Position numbers and translations under genes: made by a program. A stretch of DNA of 64,000 nt from Strigamia acuminata (Eukaryota; Arthropoda; Chilopoda; Geophilomorpha; Linotaeniidae). Positions 1 to 12,800 of the stretch are shown piece after piece; the stretch's first letter is position 1, and each line of letters opens with the position of its first letter. Under the pieces are notes generated by a model. That model saw nothing but the letters and a program-made list of their open reading frames with translations. It did no database searches and was not told the origin of the DNA. The DNA lies in contig OX442319.1 in assembly GCA_949358305.1 (NCBI GenBank), forward strand, positions 9,672,001 through 9,736,000. The letters are read 5' to 3'.

Positions 1-3000
1 AGGAAGTGCCAAAAAAAGTTTGGGAAGTTTCCTGTGTATGGTTTTCTTTTTATGGGTGTTTGAAGTCGGGTTGCGATTTCGGAAAAAGCTGAAATGTTCG
101 AAAAAAGTTGCAGTGTTTGAGAGTGTGTTACTCAAGTATCAGAAGGTGCGAGGTGCTGAAACTTGGTGAGTGTCTTAGGGGTGAGTCAAGGAAGTGCCAA
201 AAAAGGTTTGGGAAGTTTCCTGTGTATGGTTTTCTTTTTATGGGTGTTTGAAGTCGGGTTGCGATTTCGGAAAAAGCTGAAATGTTCGAAAGAAGTTGCA
301 GTGTTTGGGAGTGTGTTACTCAAGTATCAGAAGGTGCGAGGTGCTGAAACTTGGTGAGTGTCTTAGGGGTGAGTCAAGGAAGTGCCAAAAAAAGTTTGGG
401 AAGTTTCCTGTGTATGGTTTTCTTTTTATGGGTGTTTGAAATCGGGTTGCGATTTCGGAAAAAGCTGAAATGTTCGAAAAAAGTTGCAGTGTTTGAGAGT
501 GTGTTACTCAAGTATCAGAAGGTGCGAGGTGCTGAAACTTGGTGAGTGTCTTAGGGGTGAGTCAAGGAAGTGCCAAAAAAAGTTTGGGAAGTTTCCTGTG
601 TATGGCTTTCTTTTTATGGGTGTTTGAAATCGGGTTGCGATTTCGGAAAAAGCTGAAATGTTAGAAAAAAGTTGCAGTGTGTTACTCAAGTATCAGAAGG
701 TGCGAGGTGCTGAAACTTGGTGAGTGTCTTAGGGGTGAGTCAAGGAAGTGCCAAAAAAAGTTTGGGAAGTTTCCTGTGTATGGTTTTCTTTTTATGGGTG
801 TTTGAAATCGGGTTGCGATTTCGGAAAAAGCTGAAATGTTAGAAAAAAGTTGCAGTGTGTTACTCAAGTATCAGAAGGTGCGAGGTGCTGAAACTTGGTG
901 AGTGTCTTAGGGGTGAGTCAAGGAAGTGCCAAAAAAAGTTTGGGAAGTTTCCTGTGTATGGTTTTCTTTTTATGGGTGTTTGAAGTCGGGTTGCGATTTC
1001 GACAAAAGTTGCAGTGTTTGGGAGTGTGTTACTCAAGTATCAGAAGGTGCGAGGTTCTGAAACTTGGTGAGTGTCTTAGGGGTGAGTCAAGGAAGTGCCA
1101 AAAAAAGTTTGGGAAGTTTCCTGTGTATGGTTTTCTTTTTATGGGTGTTTGAAGTCGGGTTGCGATTTCGACAAAAGTTGCAGTGTTTGGGAGTGTGTTA
1201 CTCAAGTATCAGAAGGTGCGAGGTTCTGAAACTTGGTGAGTGTCTTAGGGGTGAGTCAAGGAAGTGCCAAAAAAAGTTTGGGAAGTTTCCTGTGTATGGT
1301 TTTCTTTTTATGGGTGTTTGAAATCGGGTTGCAATTTCGGAAAAAGTTGCAGTGTTTGGGAGTGTGTTACTCAAGTATCAGAAGGTGCGAGGTGCTGAAA
1401 CTTGGTGAGTGTCTTAGGGGTGAGTCAAGGAAGTGCCAAAAAAAGTTTGGGAAGTTTCCTGTGTATGGTTTTCTTTTTATGGGTGTTTGAAGTCGGGTTG
1501 CGATTTCGACAAAAGTTGCAGTGTTTGGGAGTGTGTTACTCAAGTATCAGAAGGTGCGAGGTGCTGAAACTTGGTGAGTGTCTTAGGGGTGATTCAAGGA
1601 AGTGCCAAAAAAGGTTTGGGAAGTTTCCTGTGTATGGTTTTCTTTTTATGGGTGTTTGAAGTCGGGTAGCAATTTCGGAAAAAGTTGCAGTGTTAGAAAA
1701 AGTTGCTGTGTTTGGGAGTGTGTTACTCAAGTATCAGAAGGTGCGAGGTGCTGAAACTTGGTGAGTGTCTTAGGGGTGAGTCAAGGAAGTGCCAAAAAAA
1801 GTTTGGGAAGTTTCCTGTGTATGGTTTTCTTTTTATGGGTGTTTGAAGTCGGGTAGCAATTTCGGAAAAAGTTGCAGTGTTAGAAAAAGTTGCTGTGTTT
1901 GGGAGTGTGTTACTCAAGTATCAGAAGGTGCGAGGTGCTGAAACTTGGTGAGTGTCTTAGGGGTGAGTCAAGGAAGTGCCAAAAAAAGTTTGGGAAGTTT
2001 CCTGTGTATGGTTTTCTTTTTATGGGTGTTTGAAGTCGGGTTGCGATTTCGGAAAAAGCTGAAATGTTTGGGAGTGTGTTACTCAAGTATCAGAAAGTGC
2101 GAGGTTCTGAAACTTGGTGAGTGTCTTAGGGGTGAGTCAAGGAAGTGCCAAAAAAAGTTTGGGAAGTTTCCTGTGTATGGTTTTCTTTTTATGGGTGTTT
2201 GAAATCGGGTTGCGATTTCGGAAAAAGCTGAAATGTTCGAAAGAAGTTGCAGTGTGTTACTCAAGTATCAGAAGGTGCGAGGTGCTGAAACTTGGTGAAT
2301 GTCTTAGGGGTAAGTCAAGGAAGTGCCAAAAAAAGTTTGGGAAGTTTCCTGTGTATGGTTTTCTTTTTCTGGGTGTTTGAAGTCGGGTTGCGATTTCGGA
2401 AAAAGCTGAAATGTTTGGGAGTGTGTTACTCAAGTATCAGAAAGTGCGAGGTTCTGAAACTTGGTGAGTGTCTTAGGGGTGAGTCAAGGAAGTGCCAAAA
2501 AAAGTTTGGGAAGTTTCCTGTGTATGGTTTTCTTTTTATGGGTGTTTGAAATCGGGTTGCGATTTCGGAAAAAGCTGAAATGTTCGAAAGAAGTTGCAGT
2601 GTGTTACTCAAGTATCAGAAGGTGCGAGGTGCTGAAACTTGGTGAGTGTCTTAGGGGTGAGTCAAGGAAGTGCCAAAAAAAGTTTGGGAAGTTTCCTGTG
2701 TATGGTTTTCTTTTTCTGGGTGTTTGAAATCGGGTTGCGATTTCGGAAAAAGCTGAAATGTTCGAAAGAAGTTGCAGTGTGTTACTCAAGTATCAGAAGG
2801 TGCGAGGTGCTGAAACTTGGTGAATGTCTTAGGGGTAAGTCAAGGAAGTGCCAAAAAAAGTTTGGGAAGTTTCCTGTGTATGGTTTTCTTTTTCTGGGTG
2901 TTTGAAGTCGGGTTGCGATTTCGGAAAAAGCTGAAATGTTTGGGAGTGTGTTACTCAAGTATCAGAAGGTGCGAGGTGCTGAAACTTGGTGAATGTCTTA

Positions 3001-6000
3001 GGGGTGAGTCAAGGAAGTGCCGAAAAAAGTTTGGGAAGTTTCCTGTGTATGGTTTTCTTTTTATGGGTGTTTGAAGTCGGGTTGCGATTTCGGAAAAAGC
3101 TGAAATGTTTGGGAGTGTGTTACTCAAGTATCAGAAAGTGCGAGGTTCTGAAACTTGGTGAGTGTCTTAGGGGTGAGTCAAGGAAGTGCCAAAAAAAGTT
3201 TGGGAAGTTTCCTGTGTATGGTTTTCTTTTTATGGGTGTTTGAAATCGGGTTGCGATTTCGGAAAAAGCTGAAATGTTCGAAAAAAGTTGCAGTGTTTGA
3301 GAGTGTGTTACTCAAGTATCAGAAGGTGCGAGGTTCTGAAACTTGGTGAGTGTCTTAGGGGTGAGTCAAGGAAGTGCCAAAAAAAGTTTGGGAAGTTTCC
3401 TGTGTATGGTTTTCTTTTTATGGGTGTTTGAAATCGGGTTGCGATTTCGGAAAAAGCTGAAATGTTAGAAAAAAGTTGCAGTGTGTTACTCAAGTATCAG
3501 AAGGTGCGAGGTGCTGAAACTTGGTGAGTGTCTTAGGGGTGAGTCAAGGAAGTGCCAAAAAAAGTTTGGGAAGTTTCCTGTGTATGGTTTTCTTTTTATC
3601 GGTGTTTGAAGTCGGGTTGCGATTTCGGAAAAAGCTGAAATGTTAGAAAAAAGTTGCAGTGTGTTACTCAAGTATCAGAAGGTGCGAGGAGCTGAAACTT
3701 GGTGAGTGTCTTAGGGGTGAGTCAAGGAAGTGCCAAAAAAGGTTTGGGAAGTTTCCTGTGTATGGTTTTCTTTTTATGGGTGTTTGAAGTCGGGTTGCGA
3801 TTTCGACAAAAGTTGCAGTGGTTGGGAGTGTGTTACTCAAGTATCAGAAGGTGCGAGGTTCTGAAACTTGGTGAGTGTCTTAGGGGTGAGTCAAGGAAGT
3901 GCCAAAAAAGGTTTGGGAAGTTTCCTGTGTATGGTTTTCTTTTTATGGGTGTTTGAAGTCGGGTTGCGATTTCGGAAAAAGCTGAAATGTTCGAAAAAAG
4001 TTGCAGTGTTTGGGAGTGTGTTACTCAAGTATCAGAAGGTGCGAGGTGCTGAAACTTGGTGAGTGTCTTAGGGGTGAGTCAAGGAAGTGCCAAAAAAGGT
4101 TTGGGAAGTTTCCTGTGTATGGTTTTCTTTTTATGGGTGTTTGAAGTCGGGTTGCGATTTCGGAAAAAGCTGAAATGTTCGAAAGAAGTTGCAGTGTGTT
4201 ACTCAAGTATCAGAAGGTGCGAGGTGCTGAAACTTGGTGAATGTCTTAGGGGTGAGTCAAGGAAGTGCCAAAAAAAGTTTGGGAAGTTTCCTGTGTATGG
4301 TTTTCTTTTTATGGGTGTTTGAAGTCGGGTAGCAATTTCGGAAAAAGTTGCAGTGTTAGAAAAAGTTGCTGTGTTTGGGAGTGTGTTACTCAAGTATCAG
4401 AAGGTGCGAGGTGCTGAAACTTGGTGAGTGTTTTAGGGGTGAGTCAAGGAAGTGCCAAAAAAAGTTTGCGAAGTTTCCTGTGTATGGCTTTCTTTTTATG
4501 GGTGTTTGAAATCGGGTTGCGATTTCGGAAAAAGCTGAAATGTTAGAAAAAAGTTGCAGTGTGTTACTCAAGTATCAGAAGGTGCGAGGAGCTGAAACTT
4601 GGTGAGTGTCTTAGGGGTGAGTCAAGGAAGTGCCAAAAAAAGTTTGGGAAGTTTCCTGTGTATGGTTTTCTTTTTATCGGTGTTTGAAGTCGGGTTGCGA
4701 TTTCGGAAAAAGCTGAAATGTTAGAAAAAAGTTGCAGTGTGTTACTCAAGTATCAGAAGGTGCGAGGTGCTGAAACTTGGTGAGTGTCTTAGGGGTGAGT
4801 CAAGGAAGTGCCAAAAAAAGTTTGGGAAATTTCCTGTGTATGGTTTTCTTTTTATGGGTGTTTGAAGTCAGGTTGCGATTTCGGAAAAAGCTGATATGTT
4901 TGGGAGTGTGTTACTCAAGTATCAGAAGGTGCGAGGTGCTGAAACTTGGTGAGTGTCTTAGGGGTGAGTCGAGGAAGTGCCAAAAAGGTTTGGGAAGTTT
5001 CCTGTGTATGGTTTTCTTTTTATGGGTGTTTGAAGTCGGGTTGCGATTTCGGAAAAAGCTGAAATGTTCGAAAGAAGTTGCAGTGTGTTACTCAAGTATC
5101 AGAAGGTGCGAGGTGCTGAAACTTGGTGAATGTCTTAGGGGTGAGTCAAGGAAGTGCCAAAAAAAGTTTGGAAAGTTTCCTGTGTATGGTTTTCTTTTTA
5201 TGGGTGTTTGAAGTCGGGTAGCAATTTCGGAAAAAGTTGCAGTGTTAGAAAAAGTTGCTGTGTTTGGGAGTGTGTTACTCAAGTATCAGAAGGTGCGAGG
5301 TGCTGAAACTTGGTGAGCGTCTTAGGGGTGAGTCAAGGAAGTGCCAAAAAAAGTTTGGGAAGTTTCCTGTGTATGGTTTTCTTTTTATGGGTGTTTGAAA
5401 TCGGGTTGCGATTTCGGAAAAAGCTGAAATGTTCGAAAGAAGTTGCAGTGTTTGGGAGTGTGTTACTCAAGTATCAGAAGGTGCGAGGTGCTGAAACTTG
5501 GTGAGCGTCTTAGGGGTGAGTCAAGGAAGTGCCAAAAAAAGTTTGGGAAGTTTCCTGTGTATGGTTTTCTTTTTATGGGTGTTTGAAATCGCGTTGCGAT
5601 TTCGGAAAAAGCTGAAATGTTCGAAAAAAGTTGCAGTGTTTGAGAGTGTGTTACTCAAGTATCAGAAAGTGCGAGGTGCTGAAACTTGGTGAGTGTCTTA
5701 GGGGTAAGTCAAGGAAGTGCCAAAAAAAGTTTGGGAAGTTTCCTGTGTATGGTTTTCTTTTTATGGGTGTTTGAAGTCGGGTTGCGATTTCGACAAAAGT
5801 TGCAGTGTTTGGGAGTGTGTTACTCAAGTATCAGAAGGTGCGAGGTTCTGAAACTTGGTGAGTGTCTTAGGGGTGAGTCAAGGAAGTGCCAAAAAAGGTT
5901 TGGGAAGTTTCCTGTGTATGGTTTTCTTTTTATGGGTGTTTGAAGTCGGGTTGCGATTTCGGAAAAAGCTGAAATGTTCGAAAAAAGTTGCAGTATTTGG

Positions 6001-6561
6001 GAGTGTGTTACTCAAGTATCAGAAGGTGCGAGGTGCTGAAACTTGGTGAGTGTCTTAGGGGTGAGTCAAGGAAGTGCCAAAAAAAGTTTGGGAAGTTTCC
6101 TGTGTATGGTTTTCTTTTTATGGGTGTTTGAAGTCGGGTTGCGATTTCGACAAAAGTTGCAGTGTTTGGGAGTGTGTTACTCAAGTATCAGAAGGTGCGA
6201 GGTTCTGAAACTTGGTGAGTGTCTTAGGGGTGAGTCAAGGAAGTGCCAAAAAAGGTTTGGGAAGTTTCCTGTGTATGGTTTTCTTTTTATGGGTGTTTGA
6301 AGTCGGGTTGCGATTTCGGAAAAAGCTGAAATGTTCGAAAAAAGTTGCAGTATTTGGGAGTGTGTTACTCAAGTATCAGAAGGTGCGAGGTGCTGAAACT
6401 TGGTGAGTGTCTTAGGGGTGAGTCAAGGAAGTGCCAAAAAAAGTTTGGGAAGTTTCCTGTGTATGGTTTTCTTTTTCTGGGTGTTTGAAGTCGGGTTGCG
6501 ATTTCGGAAAAAGCTGAAATGTTTGGGAGTGTGTTACTCAAGTATCAGAAAGTGCGAGGTG
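1..6561. repeat. Satellite A array, left block (169-188 bp monomers)
   Basis: Head-to-tail tandem array of one monomer family that begins before the window. Each monomer carries the blocks GAGTGTCTTAGGGGTGAGTC, TTTGGGAAGTTTCCTGTGTA and GTGTTACTCAAGTATCAGAA. Length varies (169, 178, 187 or 188 bp) because one internal segment, between the GTCGGGTTGC block and GGAGTGTGTTAC, contains a short repeated motif (GTTGCAGTGTT / GCTGAAATGTT) present in one or two versions. Local segmental duplications are visible, for example 1945-2291 repeated at 2292-2638. Open frames of 61-144 codons run through monomers on both strands, but the period is often not a multiple of three and all copies carry the same frames by descent, so I treat them as non-coding. 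Confidence 0.97.
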
Positions 6562-6800
6562 ATGTCCAAACACGTTTCCAATGGCGAATCGGTGTAAAAT
6601 TAAATCGATTCGCCATTGGAAATGACCAATCACGTTTCCAATGGCGAATCGGTGCCGTTCCAACGGCGAATCGTGCGAATTGATTGGCTGCGGGTGGACA
6701 GTGGACAGGGACACAACATGACACGAACAACCGATTTTTGTTTATTTTTTGTTTATTTATGCATACTTAAAACATAGGAATAAGTTTTAGGTTTTGGGGT
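6562..6800. other. Unique linker between two satellite families, with palindromes
   Basis: About 240 bp that belong to neither satellite. The left part holds CACGTTTCCAATGGCGAATC twice (near 6570 and 6630) and an inverted copy between them, so it can form a hairpin. Near 6690 lies GTGGACAGTGGACAGGGACA, close to a stretch at 52264-52285 in the giant palindrome. No gene is seen. Confidence 0.7.
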
Positions 6801-9800
6801 GCCGTTGCAGAGATACACCACTTTTTCTGTTCAAAAAGTCAGTTTTTTGCTTATATCTCTGCAACAGTGCCAGATATGCAAATTGCGCACACGGGAATCG
6901 ATTTTTCAGCTCATTTTACGTCTAACCAGCACGTTTCTGGAACTTTTTCAATTTTTGGCCATTTCTCCATACATTAGCCTTTGCTTTTTTGACAAATTTT
7001 AAAAAGTGCCAAAAACATGCTTAAGACGTATAAAATGCGCTAAAAAGTCGATTCCCGTTGGCGGAATTTGCATATCTGGCACCGTTGTAGAGATACACCA
7101 CTTTTTCTGTTCAAAAAGTCAGTTTTTTGCTTATATCTCTGCAACAGTGCCAGATATGCAAATTGCGCACACGGGAATCGATTTTTCAGCTCATTTTACG
7201 TCTAACCAGCACGTTTCTGGAACTTTTTCAATTTTTGGCCATTTCTCCATACATTAGCCTTTGCTTTTTTGACAAATTTTAAAAAGTGCCAAAAACATGC
7301 TTAAGACGTATAAAATGCGCTAAAAAGTCGATTCCCGTTGGCGGAATTTGCATATCTGGCACCGTTGCAGAGATACACCACTTTTTCTGTTCAAAAAGTC
7401 AGTTTTTTGCTTATATCTCTGCAACAGTGCCAGATATGCAAATTGCGCACACGGGAATCGATTTTTCAGCTCATTTTACGTCTAACCAGCACGTTTCTGG
7501 AACTTTTTCAATTTTTGGCCATTTCTCCATACATTAGCCTTTGCTTTTTTGACAAATTTTAAAAAGTGCCAAAAACATGCTTAAGACATGTAAAATGCGC
7601 TAAAAAGTCGATTCCCGTTGGCGGAATTTGCATATCTGGCACCGTTGCAGAGATACACCACTTTTTCTGTTCAAAAAGTCAGTTTTTTGCTTATATCTCT
7701 GCAACAGTGCCAGATATGCAAATTGCGCACACGGGAATCGATTTTTCAGCTCATTTTACGTCTAACCAGCACGTTTCTGGAACTTTTTCAATTTTTGGCC
7801 ATTTCTCCATACATTAGCTTTGCTTTTTTGACAAATTTTAAAAAGTGCCAAAAACATGCTTAAGACGTATAAAATGCGCTAAAAAGTCGATTCCCGTTGG
7901 CGGAATTTGCATATCTGGCACCGTTGCAGAGATACACCACTTTTTCTGTTCAAAAAGTCAGTTTTTTGCTTATATCTCTGCAACAGTGCCAGATATGCAA
8001 ATTGCGCACACGGGAATCGATTTTTCAGCTCATTTTACGTCTAACCAGCACGTTTCTGGAACTTTTTCAATTTTTGGCCATTTCTCCATACATTAGCCTT
8101 TGCTTTTTTGACAAATTTTAAAAAGTGCCAAAAACATGCTTAAGACATGTAAAATGCGCTAAAAAGTCGATTCCCGTTGGCGGAATTTGCATATCTGGCA
8201 CCGTTGCAGAGATACACCACTTTTTCTGTTCAAAAAGTCTGTTTTTTGCTTATATCTCTGCAACAGTGCCAGATATGCAAATTGCGCACACGGGAATCGA
8301 TTTTTCAGCTCATTTTACGTCTAACCAGCACGTTTCTGGAACTTTTTCAATTTTTGGCCATTTCTCCATACATTAGCCTTTGCTTTTTTGACAAATTTTA
8401 AAAAGTGCCAAAAACATGCTTAAGACATGTAAAATGCGCTAAAAAGTCGATTCCCGTTGGCGGAATTTGCATATCTGGCACCGTTGCAGAGATACACCAC
8501 TTTTTCTGTTCAAAAAGTCAGTTTTTTGCTTATATCTCTGCAACAGTGCCAGATATGCAAATTGCGCACACGGGAATCGATTTTTCAGCTCATTTTACGT
8601 CTAACCAGCACGTTTCTGGAACTTTTTCAATTTTTGGCCATTTCTCCATACATTAGCCTTTGCTTTTTTGACAAATTTTAAAAAGTGCCAAAAACATGCT
8701 TAAGACGTATAAAATGCGCTAAAAAGTCGATTCCCGTTGGCGGAATTTGCATATCTGGCACCGTTGCAGAGATACACCACTTTTTCTGTTCAAAAAGTCA
8801 GTTTTTTGCTTATATCTCTGCAACAGTGCCAGATATGCAAATTGCGCACACGGGAATCGATTTTTCAGCTCATTTTACGTCTAACCAGCACGTTTCTGGA
8901 ACTTTTTCAATTTTTGGCCATTTCTCCATACATTAGCCTTTGCTTTTTTGACAAATTTTAAAAAGTGCCAAAAACATGCTTAAGACATGTAAAATGCGCT
9001 AAAAAGTCGATTCCCGTTGGCGGAATTTGCATATCTGGCACCGTTGCAGAGATACACCACTTTTTCTGTTCAAAAAGTCAGTTTTTTGCTTATATCTCTG
9101 CAACAGTGCCAGATATGCAAATTGCGCACACGGGAATCGATTTTTCAGCTCATTTTACGTCTAACCAGCACGTTTCTGGAACTTTTTCAATTTTTGGCCA
9201 TTTCTCCATACATTAGCCTTTGCTTTTTTGACAAATTTTAAAAAGTGCCAAAAACATGCTTAAGACGTATAAAATGCGCTAAAAAGTCGATTCCCGTTGG
9301 CGGAATTTGCATATCTGGCACCGTTGCAGAGATACACCACTTTTTCTGTTCAAAAAGTTTGTTTTTTGCTTATATCTCTGCAACAGTGCCAGATATGCAA
9401 ATTGCGCACACGGGAATCGATTTTTCAGCTCATTTTACGTCTAACCAGCACGTTTCTGGAACTTTTTCAATTTTTGGCCATTTCTCCATACATTAGCCTT
9501 TGCTTTTTTGACAAATTTTAAAAAGTGCCAAAAACATGCTTAAGACGTATAAAATGCGCTAAAAAGTCGATTCCCGTTGGCGGAATTTGCATATCTGGCA
9601 CCGTTGCAGAGATACACCACTTTTTCTGTTCAAAAAGTCAGTTTTTTGCTTATATCTCTGCAACAGTGCCAGATATGCAAATTGCGCACACGGGAATCGA
9701 TTTTTCAGCTCATTTTACGTCTAACCAGCACGTTTCTGGAACTTTTTCAATTGTTGGCCATTTCTCCATACATTAGCCTTTGCTTTTTTGACAAATTTTA

Positions 9801-9825
9801 AAAAGTGCCAAACACATGCTTAAGG
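6801..9825. repeat. Satellite B array (~280 bp monomers, about 10.8 copies)
   Basis: Near-perfect tandem repeat of 279-280 bp with starts at about 7006, 7286, 7566, 7845, 8125, 8405, 8685, 8965, 9245 and 9525. Copies differ at few sites, for example AAGACGTATAAAATG versus AAGACATGTAAAATG. Each monomer is self-complementary: GTTGCAGAGATA pairs with TATCTCTGCAAC about 60 bp on, and GTGCCAGATATGCAAATT near the start of one half pairs with AATTTGCATATCTGGCAC at the end, with ACGGGAATCGATTTTT pairing with AAAAAGTCGATTCCCGT inside it. The last copy ends at CATGCTTAAG and runs straight into satellite A. Frames of 74-83 codons in each copy are repeat shadows. Confidence 0.97.
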
Positions 9826-12800
9826 TTTGGGAAGTTTCCTGTGTATGGTTTTCTTTTTATGGGTGTTTGAAGTCGGGTTGCGATTTCGGAAAAAGCTGAA
9901 ATGTTCGAAAGAAGTTGCAGTGTGTTACTCAAGTATCAGAAGGTGCGAGGTGCTGAAACTTGGTGAATGTCTTAGGGGTAAGTCAAGGAAGTGCCAAAAA
10001 AAGTTTGGGAAGTTTCCTGTGTATGGTTTTCTTTTTATGGGTGTTTGAAGTCGGGTAGCAATTTCGGAAAAAGTTGCAGTGTTAGAAAAAGTTGCTGTGT
10101 TTGGGAGTGTGTTACTCAAGTATCAGAAGGTGCGAGGTGCTGAAACTTGGTGAGTGTTTTAGGGGTGAGTCAAGGAAGTGCCAAAAAAAGTTTGGGAAGT
10201 TTCCTGTGTATGGTTTTCTTTTTATGGGTGTTTGAAATCGGGTTGCGATTTCGGAAAAAGCTGAAATGTTCGAAAGAAGTTGCAGTGTTTGGGAGTGTGT
10301 TACTCAAGTATCAGAAGGTGCGAGGTGCTGAAACTTGGTGAGTGTCTTAGGAGTGAGTCAAGGAAGTGCCAAAAAAAGTTTGGGAAGTTTCCTGTGTATG
10401 GTTTTCTTTTTATGGGTGTTTGAAGTCGGGTAGCAATTTCGGAAAAAGTTGCAGTGTTAGAAAAAGTTGCTGTGTTTGGGAGTGTGTTACTCAAGTATCA
10501 GAAGGTGCGAGGTGCTGAAACTTGGTGAGTGTTTTAGGGGTGAGTCAAGGAAGTGCCAAAAAAAGTTTGGGAAGTTTCCTGTGTATGGTTTTCTTTTTAT
10601 GGGTGTTTGAAATCGGGTTGCGATTTCGGAAAAAGCTGAAATGTTCGAAAGAAGTTGCAGTGTTTGGGAGTGTGTTACTCAAGTATCAGAAGGTGCGAGG
10701 TGCTGAAACTTGGTGAGTGTTTTAGGGGTGAGTCAAGGAAGTGCCAAAAAAAGTTTGGGAAGTTTCCTGTGTATGGTTTTCTTTTTATGGGTGTTTGAAA
10801 TCGGGTTGCGATTTCGGAAAAAGCTGAAATGTTAGAAAAAAGTTGCAGTGTGTTACTCAAGTATCAGAAGGTGCGAGGTTCTGAAACTTGGTGAGTGTCT
10901 TAGGGGTGAGTCAAGGAAGTGCCAAAAAAAGTTTGGGAAGTTTCCTGTGTATGGCTTTCTTTTTATGGGTGTTTGAAATCGGGTTGCGATTTCGGAAAAA
11001 GCTGAAATGTTCGAAAGAAGTTGCAGTGTTTGGGAGTGTGTTACTCAAGTATCAGAAGGTGCGAGGTGCTGAAACTTAGTGAGTGTCTTAGGGGTGAGTC
11101 AAGGAAGTGCCAAAAAAAGTTTGGGAAGTTTCCTGTGTATGGTTTTCTTTTTATGGGTGTTTGAAATCGGGTTGCGATTTCGGAAAAAGCTGAAATGTTC
11201 GAAAAAAGTTGCAGTGTTTGAGAGTGTGTTACTCAAGTATCAGAAAGTGCGAGGTGCTGAAACTTGGTGAGTGTCTTAGGGGTGAGTCAAGGAAGTGCCA
11301 AAAAAAGTTTGGGAAGTTTCCTGTGTATGGCTTTCTTTTTATGGGTGTTTGAAATCGGGTTGCGATTTCGGAAAAAGCTGAAATGTTCGAAAGAAGTTGC
11401 AGTGTTTGGGAGTGTGTTACTCAAGTATCAGAAGGTGCGAGGTGCTGAAACTTGGTGAGCGTCTTAGGGGTGAGTCAAGGAAGTGCCAAAAAAAGTTTGG
11501 GAAGTTTCCTGTGTATGGTTTTCTTTTTATGGGTGTTTGAAATCGGGTTGCGATTTCGGAAAAAGCTGAAATGTTCGAAAGAAGTTGCAGTGTTTGGGAG
11601 TGTGTTACTCAAGTATCAGAAGGTGCGAGGTGCTGAAACTTGGTGAGCGTCTTAGGGGTGAGTCAAGGAAGTGCCAAAAAAAGTTTGGGAAGTTTCCTGT
11701 GTATGGTTTTCTTTTTATGGGTGTTTGAAATCGGGTTGCGATTTCGGAAAAAGCTGAAATGTTCGAAAAAAGTTGCAGTGTTTGAGAGTGTGTTACTCAA
11801 GTATCAGAAAGTGCGAGGTGCTGAAACTTGGTGAGTGTCTTAGGGGTGAGTCAAGGAAGTGCCAAAAAAAGTTTGGGAAGTTTCCTGTGTATGGCTTTCT
11901 TTTTATGGGTGTTTGAAATCGGGTTGCGATTTCGGAAAAAGCTGAAATGTTCGAAAGAAGTTGCAGTGTTTGGGAGTGTGTTACTCAAGTATCAGAAGGT
12001 GCGAGGTGCTGAAACTTGGTGAGTGTCTTAGGGGTGAGTCAAGGAAGTGCCAAAAAAAGTTTGGGAAGTTTCCTGTGTATGGTTTTCTTTTTATGGGTGT
12101 TTGAAATCGGGTTGCGATTTCGGAAAAAGCTGAAATGTTCGAAAAAAGTTGCAGTGTTTGAGAGTGTGTTACTCAAGTATCAGAAAGTGCGAAGTGCTGA
12201 AACTTGGTGAGTGTCTTAGGGGTGAGTCAAGGAAGTGCCAAAAAAGGTTTGGGAAGTTTCCTGTGTATGGTTTTCTTTTTATGGGTGTTTGAAGTCGGGT
12301 TGCGATTTCGGAAAAAGCTGAAATGTTTGGGAGTGTGTTACTCAAGTATCAGAAAGTGCGAGGTTCTGAAACTTGGTGAGTGTCTTAGGGATGAGTCAAG
12401 GAAGTGCCAAAAAAAGTTTGGGAAGTTTCCTGTGTATGGTTTTCTTTTTCTGGGTGTTTGAAGTCGGGTAGCAATTTCGGAAAAAGTTGCAGTGTTAGAA
12501 AAAGTTGCTGTGTTTGGGAGTGTGTTACTCAAGTATCAGAAGGTGCGAGGTGCTGAAACTTGGTGAGTGTTTTAGGGGTGAGTCAAGGAAGTGCCAAAAA
12601 AAGTTTGGGAAGTTTCCTGTGTATGGTTTTCTTTTTATGGGTGTTTGAAGTCGGGTTGCGATTTCGGAAAAAGCTGAAATGTTCGAAAAAAGTTGCAGTG
12701 TTTGGGAGTGTGTTACTCAAGTATCAGAAGGTGCGAGGTGCTGAAACTTGGTGAGTGTCTTACGGGTGAGTCAAGGAAGTGCCAAAAAAAGTTTGGGAAG

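Noticed and set aside
6799-9801. Overlapping 74- and 83-codon frames in every satellite B unit
   Set aside because: Identical by descent in each tandem copy, without family similarity; the unit is explained as a satellite.
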